From NCBI GenBank assembly GCA_023213315.1, contig JAKCPI010021903.1, forward strand, positions 85,567 to 149,566: 64,000 nucleotides of DNA, read 5' to 3'. The notes beneath the pieces were generated by a model. It did not search any database. It worked only from the letters and a program-made list of their open reading frames with translations, and was not told where the DNA came from. The position numbers and the translations under genes are program-made. The DNA comes from Euborellia annulipes. Lineage: Eukaryota > Arthropoda > Insecta > Dermaptera > Anisolabididae. Within the stretch, counting starts at the first letter, position 1. Every line of letters starts with the position of its first letter. Positions 41,750 to 51,226 of the stretch are shown piece after piece.

Positions 41750-42271
41750 TGCATTGTCTACGGAGCAGGAAACAGTAATGGCGCTGACTGAAGAGTAGAC
41801 AGAAATCGCTTGATTACCATGTAAACAACTCTGTGATTAGCGTGCTTCCGTACCAAGTATGGAAGAGACCCACCTAATGCGAAAGCCATTTGTAAGTGGT
41901 ATAAAAAATTCAGAGGTTCAGGATGCATCTGTAAGTAAAAAACGACTGGCCGTGGACATTGGAACGTGTTCGCGCCAGTTTCAGGCGGATTCCACAGAAG
42001 TCTAACTATCGGGCAGCGACGGAACTTGCACTTCCACAGAAAACTGTATGGCGAATTCCGCGGAAACGTTTATAGAAGGAACTTCCACTTCCACAGAAAA
42101 CTGTATGGCGAATTCCTCGGAAACGTTTACAGAAGGAACTTGGACTTTTACAGAAAACTGTAAGGCCAATTCTGCGGAAACGTTTACAGAAGGAACTTGC
42201 ACTTCCACAGAAAATTTTAAGATCAAAAGGAAAAAATGCATTTTTGCAAAAAAAGTTTTTTTTCCTTAAAT
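41750..42271 (+). pseudogene. Transposase-type HTH (DUF4817-like) pseudogene
   Basis: Frame pieces read VNNSVI, then ACFRTKYGRDPPNAKAICKW and YKKFRGSGCICK, the first helix-turn-helix of the DUF4817-like domain found in arthropod transposon proteins. After a stop, ELALPQKTVWRIPRKRL matches the second HTH ('REL.IPQ.TVWRVLRKRL'). This last segment is present three times plus a partial copy. A frame shift before 'ACFRT', stops, and TAG in the first repeat unit make it non-functional. No DDE catalytic part follows. Confidence 0.65.
42021..42215 (+). repeat. 57-bp tandem repeat, 3.4 units
   Basis: Units at 42021-42077, 42078-42134, 42135-42191 and a partial to about 42215. Each starts GGAACTTGCACTTCCACAGA or a close variant. 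57 bp is 19 codons, so the HTH frame is kept through all units. Confidence 0.9.
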
Positions 42272-42344
42272 AAAAATATTTAAAAAAACAAGAAACTAAA
42301 ATTATGTACTTGTATTATATATATTTTTACAATTCATGTATATA

Positions 42345-42720
42345 TGTTAAAACACCCATAAATTAAACTGATGAACAATAATTACTGTTACACTTCCAAG
42401 GACGGAAATCATCCCAGCCCGAATGGGCTCAGAGATTGCACTTAAAACATTGGCACCATAGTTCCGTCTTGCTTTGTTCTCCACATATGATACAATTCTT
42501 ATCATCAAATTCCTCAAGGTCCAAATCATCATCGGTGTCGATAGGGGGATGACAATCGACTCTTCAGATTCGTAAGACTCGAGAATTGGCTGTCCTCTAA
42601 AAAAATCAAATTCGTCATCTTGTCCGACTTTCCCTTATAAATTACAAAATCCATCTCCTTCTTCTTTCTTCGCCTGATTATTTCCGGCGGAGACGGCGGA
42701 ATTAATCATTCATATGTTTT
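42345..42720 (-). pseudogene. pogo/Tigger-like transposase C-terminal zinc finger
   Basis: Minus strand: an acidic stretch (DTDDDLDLEEFDD), then CIICGEQ, ELWCQCFKCNL, a stop, and AHSG, DDFRPWKC. The pattern C-x2-C ... ELW-x-x-C-x2-C-x2-WAH matches the C-terminal zinc finger of pogo/Tigger (DDE_1) transposases. Upstream, PPSPPEIIRRRKKKE fits a linker. One stop falls inside the finger and at least one frame shift lies upstream. The DDE domain is not present. Confidence 0.55.
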
Positions 42721-43264
42721 TGCGACAAAGAATGAATAGAACAGGCCGGCCCGTCGCACGGTCTGACGCCTGTTGAAAATATAGAAGGAAGGCACAGAAG
42801 GACTGCCAGTCCCGGCTCGGGTAGCTCGTGGTGGCCATCCACTTACCCACAAGATGTGGACTACTGAGCAAAAATTACGAAATCCATCGATTTATTTAAT
42901 TTTGAAAATCCCCCGGGAACTCTTGGGGTTATTGCATATATTAATTCATCAGCTTTTTTTATTTCCACCTCTCGATTTATAGATTTTATATTTATTTATT
43001 AATACAACAACAACATTCTCGCATTACTGATAATTAAATATGATTATTATTCAAAATTCTCATTATCACGCGTGTTTATTTAGCATTCAATTTAAAGCTT
43101 GTTTGTAATATTCTATGAAATATTATTCAATTAAACAATTCATTTATTTATTGATATAAATTAAAGAGGGGAGCCAATAGTATAATCGTAGAGGTCTCGT
43201 GTTAAGGGACGTCATTTCAGAGAGGGAGGTGCAAATTATATATCTATATTAGCCTATATAAATA
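42721..43264. other. No gene seen
   Basis: A GC-richer patch (42740-42850) may be more transposon debris, but nothing can be identified. Confidence 0.4.
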
Positions 43265-43925
43265 CTAGTCGCAAAGTCCGCCTTCGACGGGCTTTCCGCC
43301 TAGCCAGGGGGCTGCACCCTCTTCGCCTGGCAAGTTTATTGCCAATTTAGGATATTTCTTGTTGCAATGCGAGTGTTCAGATGTTAAGGAAGACTCTTGA
43401 GTTCAAGGAGGGTACCGAATGGAGACAGCAAAAGGGTCTATTTATAACTGAGGCCATCAGCGCTAGAACGGCTTAACCCTCTTCACTTTTTTGGTTTTAT
43501 GCCTTAGTATCTATTAAATCGTGAATTCCAGAGCAGTACTGTACTACTATATCATGAGAAGTACTGTACTACTCTGGAATTCACGATTTAATAGATACTA
43601 AGGCATAAAGAAAGTGAAATGTGGGTTGGGCCGTTCTGGCGCTGATGGTCTGTCTCTTCTTTTTTTCAACTGGTTGCGTAACTCCTCCCACAGCCCTATT
43701 CGTATATCTGGAAAGCTGGGACTATGATCTACTAACTTTCTCTCTAATTTCCAAGCCAACTTCCCATATTGATGAAATTCGGTTACTACGTCACTCCCTG
43801 GGTCATGTGCTATATGTGTACTTAATTCCAAATAGATTCATTGAAAAGTGTGGATTTCTATAGAACATAGATATATACATACAAACATACGTTTTTCCCA
43901 TTTCAATTTTATTTGCAAAAACAGA
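43265..43925 (-). mobile_element. Non-autonomous Helitron
   Basis: Minus strand: 5' A|TCTGTTTTTGCAAAT at 43925, a block AATTGAAATGGGAAAAACG shared with 31263, then TTGCATTGCAACAAG-like sequence, and 3' hairpin plus GCGACTAG followed by T at 43265. It lacks the TIR element present in the plus copy. A palindrome is inserted at 43453-43650. Confidence 0.75.
43453..43650. repeat. Palindrome inside Helitron
   Basis: Arms of about 90 bp: CCATCAGCGCTAGAACGGC...TTTATGCCTTAGTATC and its complement, with a centre around 43548-43560 (GTACTGTACTAC units on both sides). The related Helitron at 31263 has no such structure. Confidence 0.75.
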
Positions 43926-44055
43926 TGAGAGGAAATTAAAAATCTTGTTACGATAAGATCTAATCTTTACCAGCTCTGTAGATTAAAACACTGTGAAAGG
44001 ACTCTGTCATCTTTACAGGAACAGGACTTCATTCTTAAGTGAGGTATATAACTGA

Positions 44056-44340
44056 TTAACCGACTTTTTTCGGGCAGCCTAGGAAAACATGATCCATGTC
44101 TCCCATTGTCCTACCATCACAATCACAATAAGGGTGATCTCTTAGATGGAAAAGATAAAGTCGGCTGGGCGTGGCAACCTGATAATTAATGATATCAAGT
44201 TCTTATAAAGATGGCAGTCCTTAAACCAGTTTTTATAGGGAATTTGGGGCATTACAGAGTCGTCTCAAATGTTCGATTCCAGAGCTACTGCCATGTCCCA
44301 ATACTGGAGGACTCTCTTTATTAGAGAGACAACATCAGGG
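44056..44340 (-). pseudogene. LINE ORF2 C-terminal end
   Basis: Minus strand: RLYLFHLRDHPYCDCDGR, then MDHVFLGCPKKVG and a stop (TAA, 44056-44058). The C-x-C ... H-x4-C finger after an 'RL..H' helix is the C-terminal zinc finger of I/jockey-type LINE ORF2. Upstream, WFKDCHLYKNL is in another frame. Truncated at 5'. Confidence 0.6.
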
Positions 44341-44815
44341 ACCGGCAATTTCAATTTTATATATATAGATAGATCGTCTGTCCAGTGCAATAACTAACTA
44401 ACAAATGCAAATTATCTTCAAATTGCCACTACTATCTTTGTGCAAGTAAATTTCTTAAACAACTTAATGGATCACCCCTAGATTAAGCGCCGATAAGTGA
44501 GCCATCATGGATTTGTGGACCTTGTGGCCGTGCAAGAGTGAATCATCTCTTTAAAAAATCGGAAATATTTCGGTGCAAGAAAGGATTATCTTGGAGTTTT
44601 GCTCATAACTTACTGAAAAGAAAAAATAATAATGGTATTGAGAGTGGGAAAAACCTTACATTTATAGGATAGTTCTATGATTGTGATGATTCGTGCAAAA
44701 TTTCGGGGGTAGCGCAGGTTACAGAAAGGAAAAGCAGAAACTTTAATCGGCTCTTCTGAAAAATCGCTTTCTTTGAGTTAGACCGGTCTTGTACTGAACC
44801 GTCGATATTTCCTTT
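44341..44815. other. No gene seen
   Basis: Unique sequence; no domain recognised. Confidence 0.4.
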
Positions 44816-45540
44816 TCAAATTCAAATTCAAAATTCTGTTTATTAGTATTTTGCTTTAACAGGATTCCATTTACAAAAGACATAACAAAAAAAAAGTACA
44901 GTTTTCTCTCTTTAGAAAATCAAAGTTAAACTTAAAACAAACAAAAAACAAATACAATGTTGGGGCTTTATTCTCTTGTGATAAATGCTCTCATCTGCAG
45001 TGCGCCCACAAGCATGTGGTAAAGTTTATTCACCGCCACCACATTCTGTGGACTCGGAAGGACATCCCACATTTCCTCCTCACCCAACCCACCAATACTC
45101 TCGTCCCTAAATCATCCATAGACAGGGATTGATACAAAGTCTCATTGACCTTAAGGTTACATATTGTACAGAGCAACCCCCAGATCAACACAATGCGAAC
45201 TTCCATCAGCATATAAGTACAATCTGCGCCTGTTAGTAAGGCGTACCTGATGCATAATTCTCAACTTCTTTATTGAAATTTCGAGATAGCAAGGTGCTCT
45301 GGCTAAAATTCAATAACTGGTAGTGCGAAACATAAGAGGAGCCCAGAATGAATTGAGTATCTTGTTTAAAATAATAGCATTGTAACTCTTCAGTGAGCTT
45401 TTATGTATGGCTTCTGGGTCCTGGCTTTCCCACAGATTCTCTCTACCAATCAGATTAAAATAATATACCCAGTTATATCTCAGATCCGCCCGGCCTTTGT
45501 TCAGATGGAGTAAGCGATTATAACAAATCAGTGACAGATA
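44816..45540 (-). pseudogene. Second LINE ORF2 C-terminal end with 3' UTR
   Basis: Minus strand: RYNWVYYFNLIGRENLWESQ and DPEAIHKSSLKSYN, then CTICNLKVNETLYQSL, and further DLGTRVLVGWV in varied frames. The order (helix, finger, short tail) fits the end of a LINE ORF2. The 3' end has a TTGAATTTGAATTTG-type repeat (44818-44833), as in LINE 3' termini. Stops and shifts throughout. Confidence 0.55.
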
Positions 45541-45939
45541 TTTCCTTTTGTTACGGGATTAATTTTTCCTCATTGTATCCCCCCTTTAACATGTGATCTT
45601 TATATCATATTTTTCCTTTTAAATAACAGAGATTAGGTGATCTGTGATTGTCTATAATCATGGATTTTTTTTTCTACCTGTTGCTTGTTGTTGTTGTTGT
45701 TTATAGGAATTTTTGTTCAATGAATGCTGATAAAAATCTTAATAAACACCTGTTATGATATATTTATTAGATCTGTTAAATCTGATATCTTTATCTGGTG
45801 TGTGTTACCTTTGAAATGTTATTTATTGCCACCTGAATAGTGAGAAAGAAAAAATAAAAATGAAAAAGTAATATATACGTAAACATATTCGTGTGTGAGA
45901 GAATTAATTATTTGTCAATGATATTGATGTATAAATATA
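45541..45939. other. No gene seen
   Basis: A TTG run at 45687-45702; otherwise unique. Confidence 0.45.
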
Positions 45940-45986
45940 TATATACACCTGGCGTAAAAAAAAAAACGTAACATTTTTGTTTCTTC
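45940..45986 (+). repeat. Tc1-like end, relative of 18805-18845
   Basis: ATATATATACACCTGGCGTA ... TTTGTTTCTTC then TTAA. It shares the flanking sequence with the TTAA element at 18850. Confidence 0.5.
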
Positions 45987-45990
45987 TTAA

Positions 45991-46546
45991 GGGGGTTCAG
46001 GAGCGACATCTAAACGTCCTTTAAAAAAAAAAACTAGACTATTATAAGGAATTTTTCAATGCGGTTTTTTTTTAAATGAATTATATTCATAAGAGATTAT
46101 TGGGACATCGAGCTATAATTTTTTTAATGACTTATTAAAAAATTATCGTAATTAATTTTTTTGTTATCAAGCAAATACAAAAAAACAATCTGTCCCAATA
46201 ATCTTTAATTTTTTTTAAATTTAAAAATGAATTTATTGTTATTATTAATCACATATTAATTAAGAAATTTTTAAAATAAGCTTAGATGATTTATTTAAAA
46301 ATCAACTGTCAAATTAGTTCAGCATTCTTGCAATAGATGGCAGGCTAGTCGAACAGCTGATCCCCTTTTGGCCTATATTTATATATTTTTATGCTTTTAT
46401 ACATAATATATAATAACATTTATAAAGTATTTATTGTTAAAAGATCAATGAAAATCAACCAAATGCATTAAATATTATTAGCTACCATTCTGACATCTCT
46501 TGGTTAACGGGAAAAACATGCGTAACCTCTTCGCTCCCGTTCCTCA
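45991..46546 (+). mobile_element. TTAA element family A, internally deleted
   Basis: TTAA at 45987-45990 and 46547-46550. It starts GGGGGTTCAGGAGCGACA. It contains the empty HCR site near 46180. About 70 bp are missing after TGACATCTCTTGG compared with the 32801 copy. Confidence 0.8.
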
Positions 46547-46550
46547 TTAA

Positions 46551-46790
46551 AGAGATCTACCTTAATGATAAGAAATATTTTATATATTTCTAAGTAAATT
46601 TAATACAAATATAAATAATTTTAAATCAAATTAATACAATTTAAATAAAATAATAGACAAAAATGTCGAAATTTTATTTATTAACGCTAAATTTCTAAAA
46701 TTTTAAAATAATCTTTCCATTTCAGTTTTTCTCTGTCAAATTCTTAGAAAAACGAAATTTTAAATTAATATCCAACTAAACATATCGAGA
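46551..46790 (+). repeat. Dispersed repeat D, copy 2 (no SINEs)
   Basis: Matches 19251-20010 without the two SINEs. It gives the empty target ATTAATACAATTTAA near 46640. Confidence 0.7.
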
Positions 46791-46794
46791 TTCC

Positions 46795-47078
46795 ATCTGT
46801 CCGTCTGTCTGTCATGCTCTGTTTGACCAACTTCCCGTTGGAATTTTGAAACGAAATTTTGCAATCTTATAGAGGACGTTATGGAGAGTCCCGGAAAAAT
46901 ACTCAGGTCCCGAAATTTCTATAACTTTTTGAGTTATTAATCCCTAAAATTACGATTTCTCCCATAGGAAATTTATAGAGAAATATTTATGTATTCTTTG
47001 CATTTGTGTATTCCATGAATGTAAACAAATCCTCAAGCAGACACTGAATTGGAATACGTAGCAATAATTTTCCTTTCG
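46795..47078 (+). mobile_element. Helitron fragment
   Basis: Plus orientation: CTGTCCGTCTGTCTGTCATG, CAACTTCCCGTTGGAATTTT, through TGAATTGGAATACG. Ends lost. Confidence 0.7.
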
Positions 47079-47082
47079 CCCC

Positions 47083-47238
47083 GGGCTTGGCGTAGTTGGT
47101 ATACCTTGTATACCAAGGGTCGCGGGTTCGGATTCCAGACAGTATCATTTGGTATCCAAATGGCTTAAATAAAATCATCGGAGTGCCCGGCCCTTGGTTT
47201 ACAAGATAGGCGCGCTTCAAACTACACCAAGCCCGAGG
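47083..47238. mobile_element. Two SINE heads in inverted orientation
   Basis: A plus tRNA-like head (GGGCTTGGCGTAGTTGG, GTCGCGGGTTCGGATTCC) is joined near 47140 to a minus SINE body and head (ATTTGGTATCCAAATGGC ... ACACCAAGCCCGAGG). Neither is complete. Confidence 0.7.
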
Positions 47239-47867
47239 TTAGCTACTCTTTACGCCCCAAATTCCTTCTAATATGTAAACGTAGATGGTTGAAGTGGGTG
47301 TCGTGGCATAGCGTGGCAAACTACCCATGCAATATTCATGTTCAAGTAATCATGAAATTTGTTTCTTGTGTCATTTGACACCCACACAAAAATAATAACG
47401 TCGCGTGACTTCTCTATGCTGTTATTATATATAATAATAATAATAATCAGTTAACCAAAGAGTTAATTAATTAAATTCACCCCCCCCCCTCTCTCCTTCT
47501 CTAACATGAAACATTATTATGTAGGCCTATCTAATGATCTTTAAAGTTGATTATATTTTAATTTTTATCATCTTTTTTTTTGAGAATTGGTCCCACTGCG
47601 TTCGACATCCCTGCCACTTTCTAGAATTCATAATTCATATCTGATTTTAGAAAAGCAGAAAAATTCTGTGGCCTTAGGTGGCCTCACTAGCGAGTCCCAG
47701 GGGGGGGCCCAGGAGGGGCCCGGGCCCCCCCCCCCCCCATTGGACAACAAAAATACAAAAGTTTTATTTAATATTTTAAAACTAAACAAAAAAATTATAA
47801 ATTTCTTACGTCTCAGGATAGCTAAAAACGCCAATTTCAATGCCTAATTTTCAAAAAATTTTCCATA
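47239..47867. other. No gene; GC-rich hAT-like scrap
   Basis: C-run at 47480-47489. CGAGTCCCAGGGGGGGGCCC at 47692 resembles an hAT MITE end. No supported gene. Confidence 0.4.
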
Positions 47868-47925
47868 CCCCCTAGAGTGTTAGCCTTGTATTCCAAGGGT
47901 CGCGGGTTCGGATCCCAGACAGTTT
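47868..47925 (+). mobile_element. SINE tRNA-like head fragment
   Basis: GTATTCCAAGGGTCGCGGG then TTCGGATCCCAGACAG. Box B is kept, box A lost. Confidence 0.6.
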
Positions 47926-48464
47926 TTAATGAATATTATGATATTATTTGGCTTTAATTTGACTACAAAAAAATTAGGATGTCTCCTAAATGGCGACATA
48001 CGACTGCAAAGGTAAAATATATAATGTCGCCTTTATGACGAGCTAAAAAAAAAATTTGAGGGACCTTTAAAAATTAATATTTTAAGTTGAAAATTTGAGA
48101 AACTTATTTTTTTTCGACTATAAAATTCGACCATAACGAGAAAAAATCAAATTAAAAAAGAAAAAAAAAAATCGATTTTTGACGAATTTGGAATTTTTTT
48201 TTAAATTTTTATCGACTCTTAAAAAAATTTTTTGAGCTCATCTTTGGAGAGGTCTCTTAAAACATGATATACTAAAATATTGTCATACGAGATTGAAGAA
48301 AAAATTAGTCGGTTTTTTGCGCCATCCTATTCTTCACCTTCCCTACATCATAAATTTTAGGCCATTGGCTACCAATCCAGGTGAAATAAATGTATAGAAT
48401 AGGTCTAAATAGTCTTCGCTGCCGAAAAAGAGCTTAAATGAATAACAAAAAAAAAAAAAAAAAA
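47926..48464. other. No gene seen
   Basis: Unique AT-rich sequence, A-run at 48448-48470. Confidence 0.45.
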
Positions 48465-48512
48465 AAAAAAATCTGGGCCCCCCCTTGACAAAATCCTGGG
48501 ACCGCCACTGTG
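48465..48512 (-). mobile_element. hAT-type end fragment
   Basis: In reverse complement CAGTGGCGGTCCCAGGATTT, a CAGNGGC terminus like the hAT MITEs. Partner end not certain (possibly 47692). Confidence 0.5.
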
Positions 48513-48572
48513 GTGGCCTTGAATAAAATAGAATGTTGATTAAATAAATAATAGAACGGGCATCAGCGAATT

Positions 48573-48851
48573 TTTTTTTTTTTTTTTTCAAAAAAAACAT
48601 TCACACTTTTTTCTCATTCACACTCATACTCACACACACATTCACACTGTCTTTTCGGCAGCTCAGGCCATATAAGACATTTACGATAACCGTTATTTAT
48701 GAATTTATATATATTAAGGGTCCAGGCATTTTTATTTAAGCCATCTGGTATCCAGATGGCTTAAATAAAATCATCGGACTGCCTGGGGTCCGAACCCGCG
48801 ACGTTTGGTATATGAGGTTAGCACGCTAACCTCTACACCACGCCCCGTGGC
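48573..48851 (-). mobile_element. tRNA-derived SINE with target duplication
   Basis: Complete reverse copy. 13-bp duplications GCATCAGCGAATT at 48560-48572 and 48852-48864. Same subtype as 28389. Confidence 0.92.
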
Positions 48852-48944
48852 GCATCAGCGAATTAGTAGTTAACAATTATAAATAAAAGGTTATATTCTT
48901 TTTAAATGCTTTTATTCTCTTTCAAGGTCACCAACTTTGAGTCT

Positions 48945-49465
48945 TTGTTTAGGACACTTCCCAATGGGCTAGAGGTGTGAAATGTAATACTTAAGGTTCA
49001 TTTTTGATGACGCCACTATATGGTGGTTTTGATCAAAATAGACCAAACTAATGTGGTACTTTATTTGAAACCCTTCGCGAATTAATGTAATTTCAAAAGA
49101 CTTCCTGATGGGCTAGAGGTGTGAAATTTGAGGGTCATTTTTTGAATAATGAATAATGTTTTTAATTGGGTCAAAATAGGTCAAACTAATGGGGTACTTT
49201 ATTTGAAGCCTCACGCAAATAAGGCCCTATTAACTATAGTTTTGAATTTTGATATTTACGAGTCATTTTTTTATGATAATGAATAATTTTTCAATTGAAC
49301 CAAATCAAAATAGGCCAAACTAATGTTCTTTATTTAAAGCTCTACGCTAATTAGACAATTTTAGAAAATTTCCCGATGTTATTTAAAAGCCTCTAATTTT
49401 GAAAGTTAATTTTAAAAAATCACACGAAAAAAAGACTAAAAAGCTTAAAATAAAAATAAAATAAA
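48945..49465 (+). repeat. Repeat E, three or more ~145-bp units
   Basis: Units share GCTAGAGGTGTGAAAT, a TCATTTTT...GATAATGAATAAT stretch, AAATAGACCAAACTAATG-like and GGTACTTTATTTGAA-like blocks. The region ends at the foldback exactly as in copy 1 (36356). Confidence 0.65.
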
Positions 49466-49716
49466 AAAAAAGATTTAAAAAAAAAATGCTTTTATTTAAA
49501 TTGAACTAAAAAGAGAGAAATAATTTAATTGTTCTTGTTAAAATTTTTTAATATTTATGACTTAAAATAAAAGCGTGGGGCGCGAGCCTCGGAATCACTT
49601 CGAAGCGCCCCACGCTTTTATTTTAAGTCATAAATATTAAAAAATTTTAACAAGAACAATTAAATTATTTCTCTCTTTTTAGTTCAATTTAAATAAAAGC
49701 ATTTTTTTTAAATCTT
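49466..49716. repeat. Long foldback, copy 2
   Basis: Same arms, same GC stem GCGTGGGGCGC and the same loop (49583-49603) as 36663-36938. An HCR copy follows directly. Confidence 0.87.
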
Positions 49717-49718
49717 TT

Positions 49719-50384
49719 TACTTTCTCTTACCTATGTATATATGTAATATATATATAGAGAGAAAGTATTGGATTCATGTCAAAAATTCGATGTCGAGAT
49801 TTTGATGGATCTTCACGTTTTGAGGTCCCCTGAATCCAAAAAAGTGGTTTTCGCGACATGGTCTGTCTGTGGGTGGTGTGGGTGGGTGTGTGTGTGTTCA
49901 ATTTTAAGCATGAAGGAATTGAGCTAGGAGGTTGAAATTTTATATTTAAGTTAAACACCCTCCGGGACCGGAAAAATAAGCTTTTAATCAAAATCGGCCA
50001 AAGAGTACTAGTACTTTACTGATGTACTTTTTCAGTTTTTTTCGATTTTCTCAAAATTTGCTCCAACGATTTTTTTTAAAATTCAAAAATCAATTATTTT
50101 TTAGATGCTCTTTAAAATGTATATTCTCATTTTGCGATTGAAATCTTCTGAAGACCACTTTACTCTTGTATTTCATAGGGAAGATAGGAGAAATGGTTGC
50201 CATGGTAACAAAATATAAATATTTTCCCATACTTATAAATTTTACATCTGAATCCAAATGTTCCGTACTGTCGGGAACTAAATATATGTCGACACAAAAA
50301 ATCTGGTGTGACAAGCACAGAACACAACTTTCGATTACCGAAGGTAAGAGAAAGTTGTGTGCTGTGCGCCAGTCACACCAGATT
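49719..50384 (-). repeat. HCR repeat, full-length
   Basis: Minus copy with hairpin A (49719-49768), GTGGGTG/GTGTGTG patch, TGAAGGAATTGAGCTAGG subtype, core, perfect X-box GTTGCCATGGTAAC at 50196-50209 and a complete hairpin B. Confidence 0.92.
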
Positions 50385-50953
50385 TTTTTATTTTATTTTT
50401 ATTAGATGCTCACTTGGAAAGATTTCAGATTTTTCAAATTCTTTTTCCTGCTTTTCCTTCCATAGAGCTAATCTTAAATCCCCATATGGGGATTTGTATG
50501 TTAATTTCGATTCCCTTTGGGACTTTTTATACATTTTAAAAAGTTTTTTTCAATTTTTCTGAAATATTTATTTAGGGTTCTCTATTGTGTATCAAATCTC
50601 CAAATATGAGATTATAATTTGGAAAAATAACCATAGTTTATTTCAAGCAGTCAAACATTTAAAATACACAGAGCCTATGAATCAACAGTTGGTGCGCATG
50701 CGCGTATATGTGGCCAGCCGGCGACTGATCCTACTACTCAGTCAGACCACAATGCTTCAAAATGTATTTACTTTCTTAATTAATAAAATTTATATTTTCT
50801 TTTCTTTTAATAATACATAAAGCAAAAAAAAACCCCAATCCTTTCCAATGAAAAAATTTATTTTTTGAAATTTTTTTCCTCCCCTTTTTAAAACTCCTTA
50901 AAACAATAAAAAAAAAAAAAAAAAAAAAAGGGGTCAATAAAGGGCCACAGAAG
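50385..50953. other. No gene seen
   Basis: Unique; an A-run near 50910-50930. No supported gene. Confidence 0.45.
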
Positions 50954-51163
50954 CAGCGGCGTAGCTAGCCTTTGAGGGCGGAGGGGGCGAAGCTCAACTG
51001 GGGCGCCGTTTTTCGTTCGACCTTTTTTTTTTTAGTATTCGAATCTCTTTCGAGCTTTTTGTAATTTTTCTCCGGTTTTGTGATATAAAATGAAGAAAAA
51101 CTTGATTCGCCTTGGGCGGAGGGGGCGAGCGCCCCCCTTCGCCCCCACCTGGATACGCTACTG
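50954..51163. mobile_element. hAT-type MITE
   Basis: CAGCGGCGTAGCTAGCC at the left and, in reverse complement, CAGTAGCGTATCCAGG at the right. GGAGGGGGCGA occurs in both halves. No matching 8-bp flanks, so the ends may have been rearranged; a SINE tail abuts the right end. Confidence 0.65.
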
Positions 51164-51226
51164 TGTGTGAATATGTGTGTGTTATTGTGAGTGTGAATGA
51201 GAAAAAAGTGTGAATTTTTTTTTTCT
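51164..51226 (+). mobile_element. SINE tail fragment
   Basis: GTGAGTGTGAATGAGAAAAA then AGTGTGAATTTTT. Only the 3' tail. Confidence 0.6.

Noticed and set aside
41966..42269. The two other open frames across the 57-bp array as repeat proteins
   Set aside because: A 57-bp unit keeps all frames open if one unit is open; the HTH frame is the one with family similarity.
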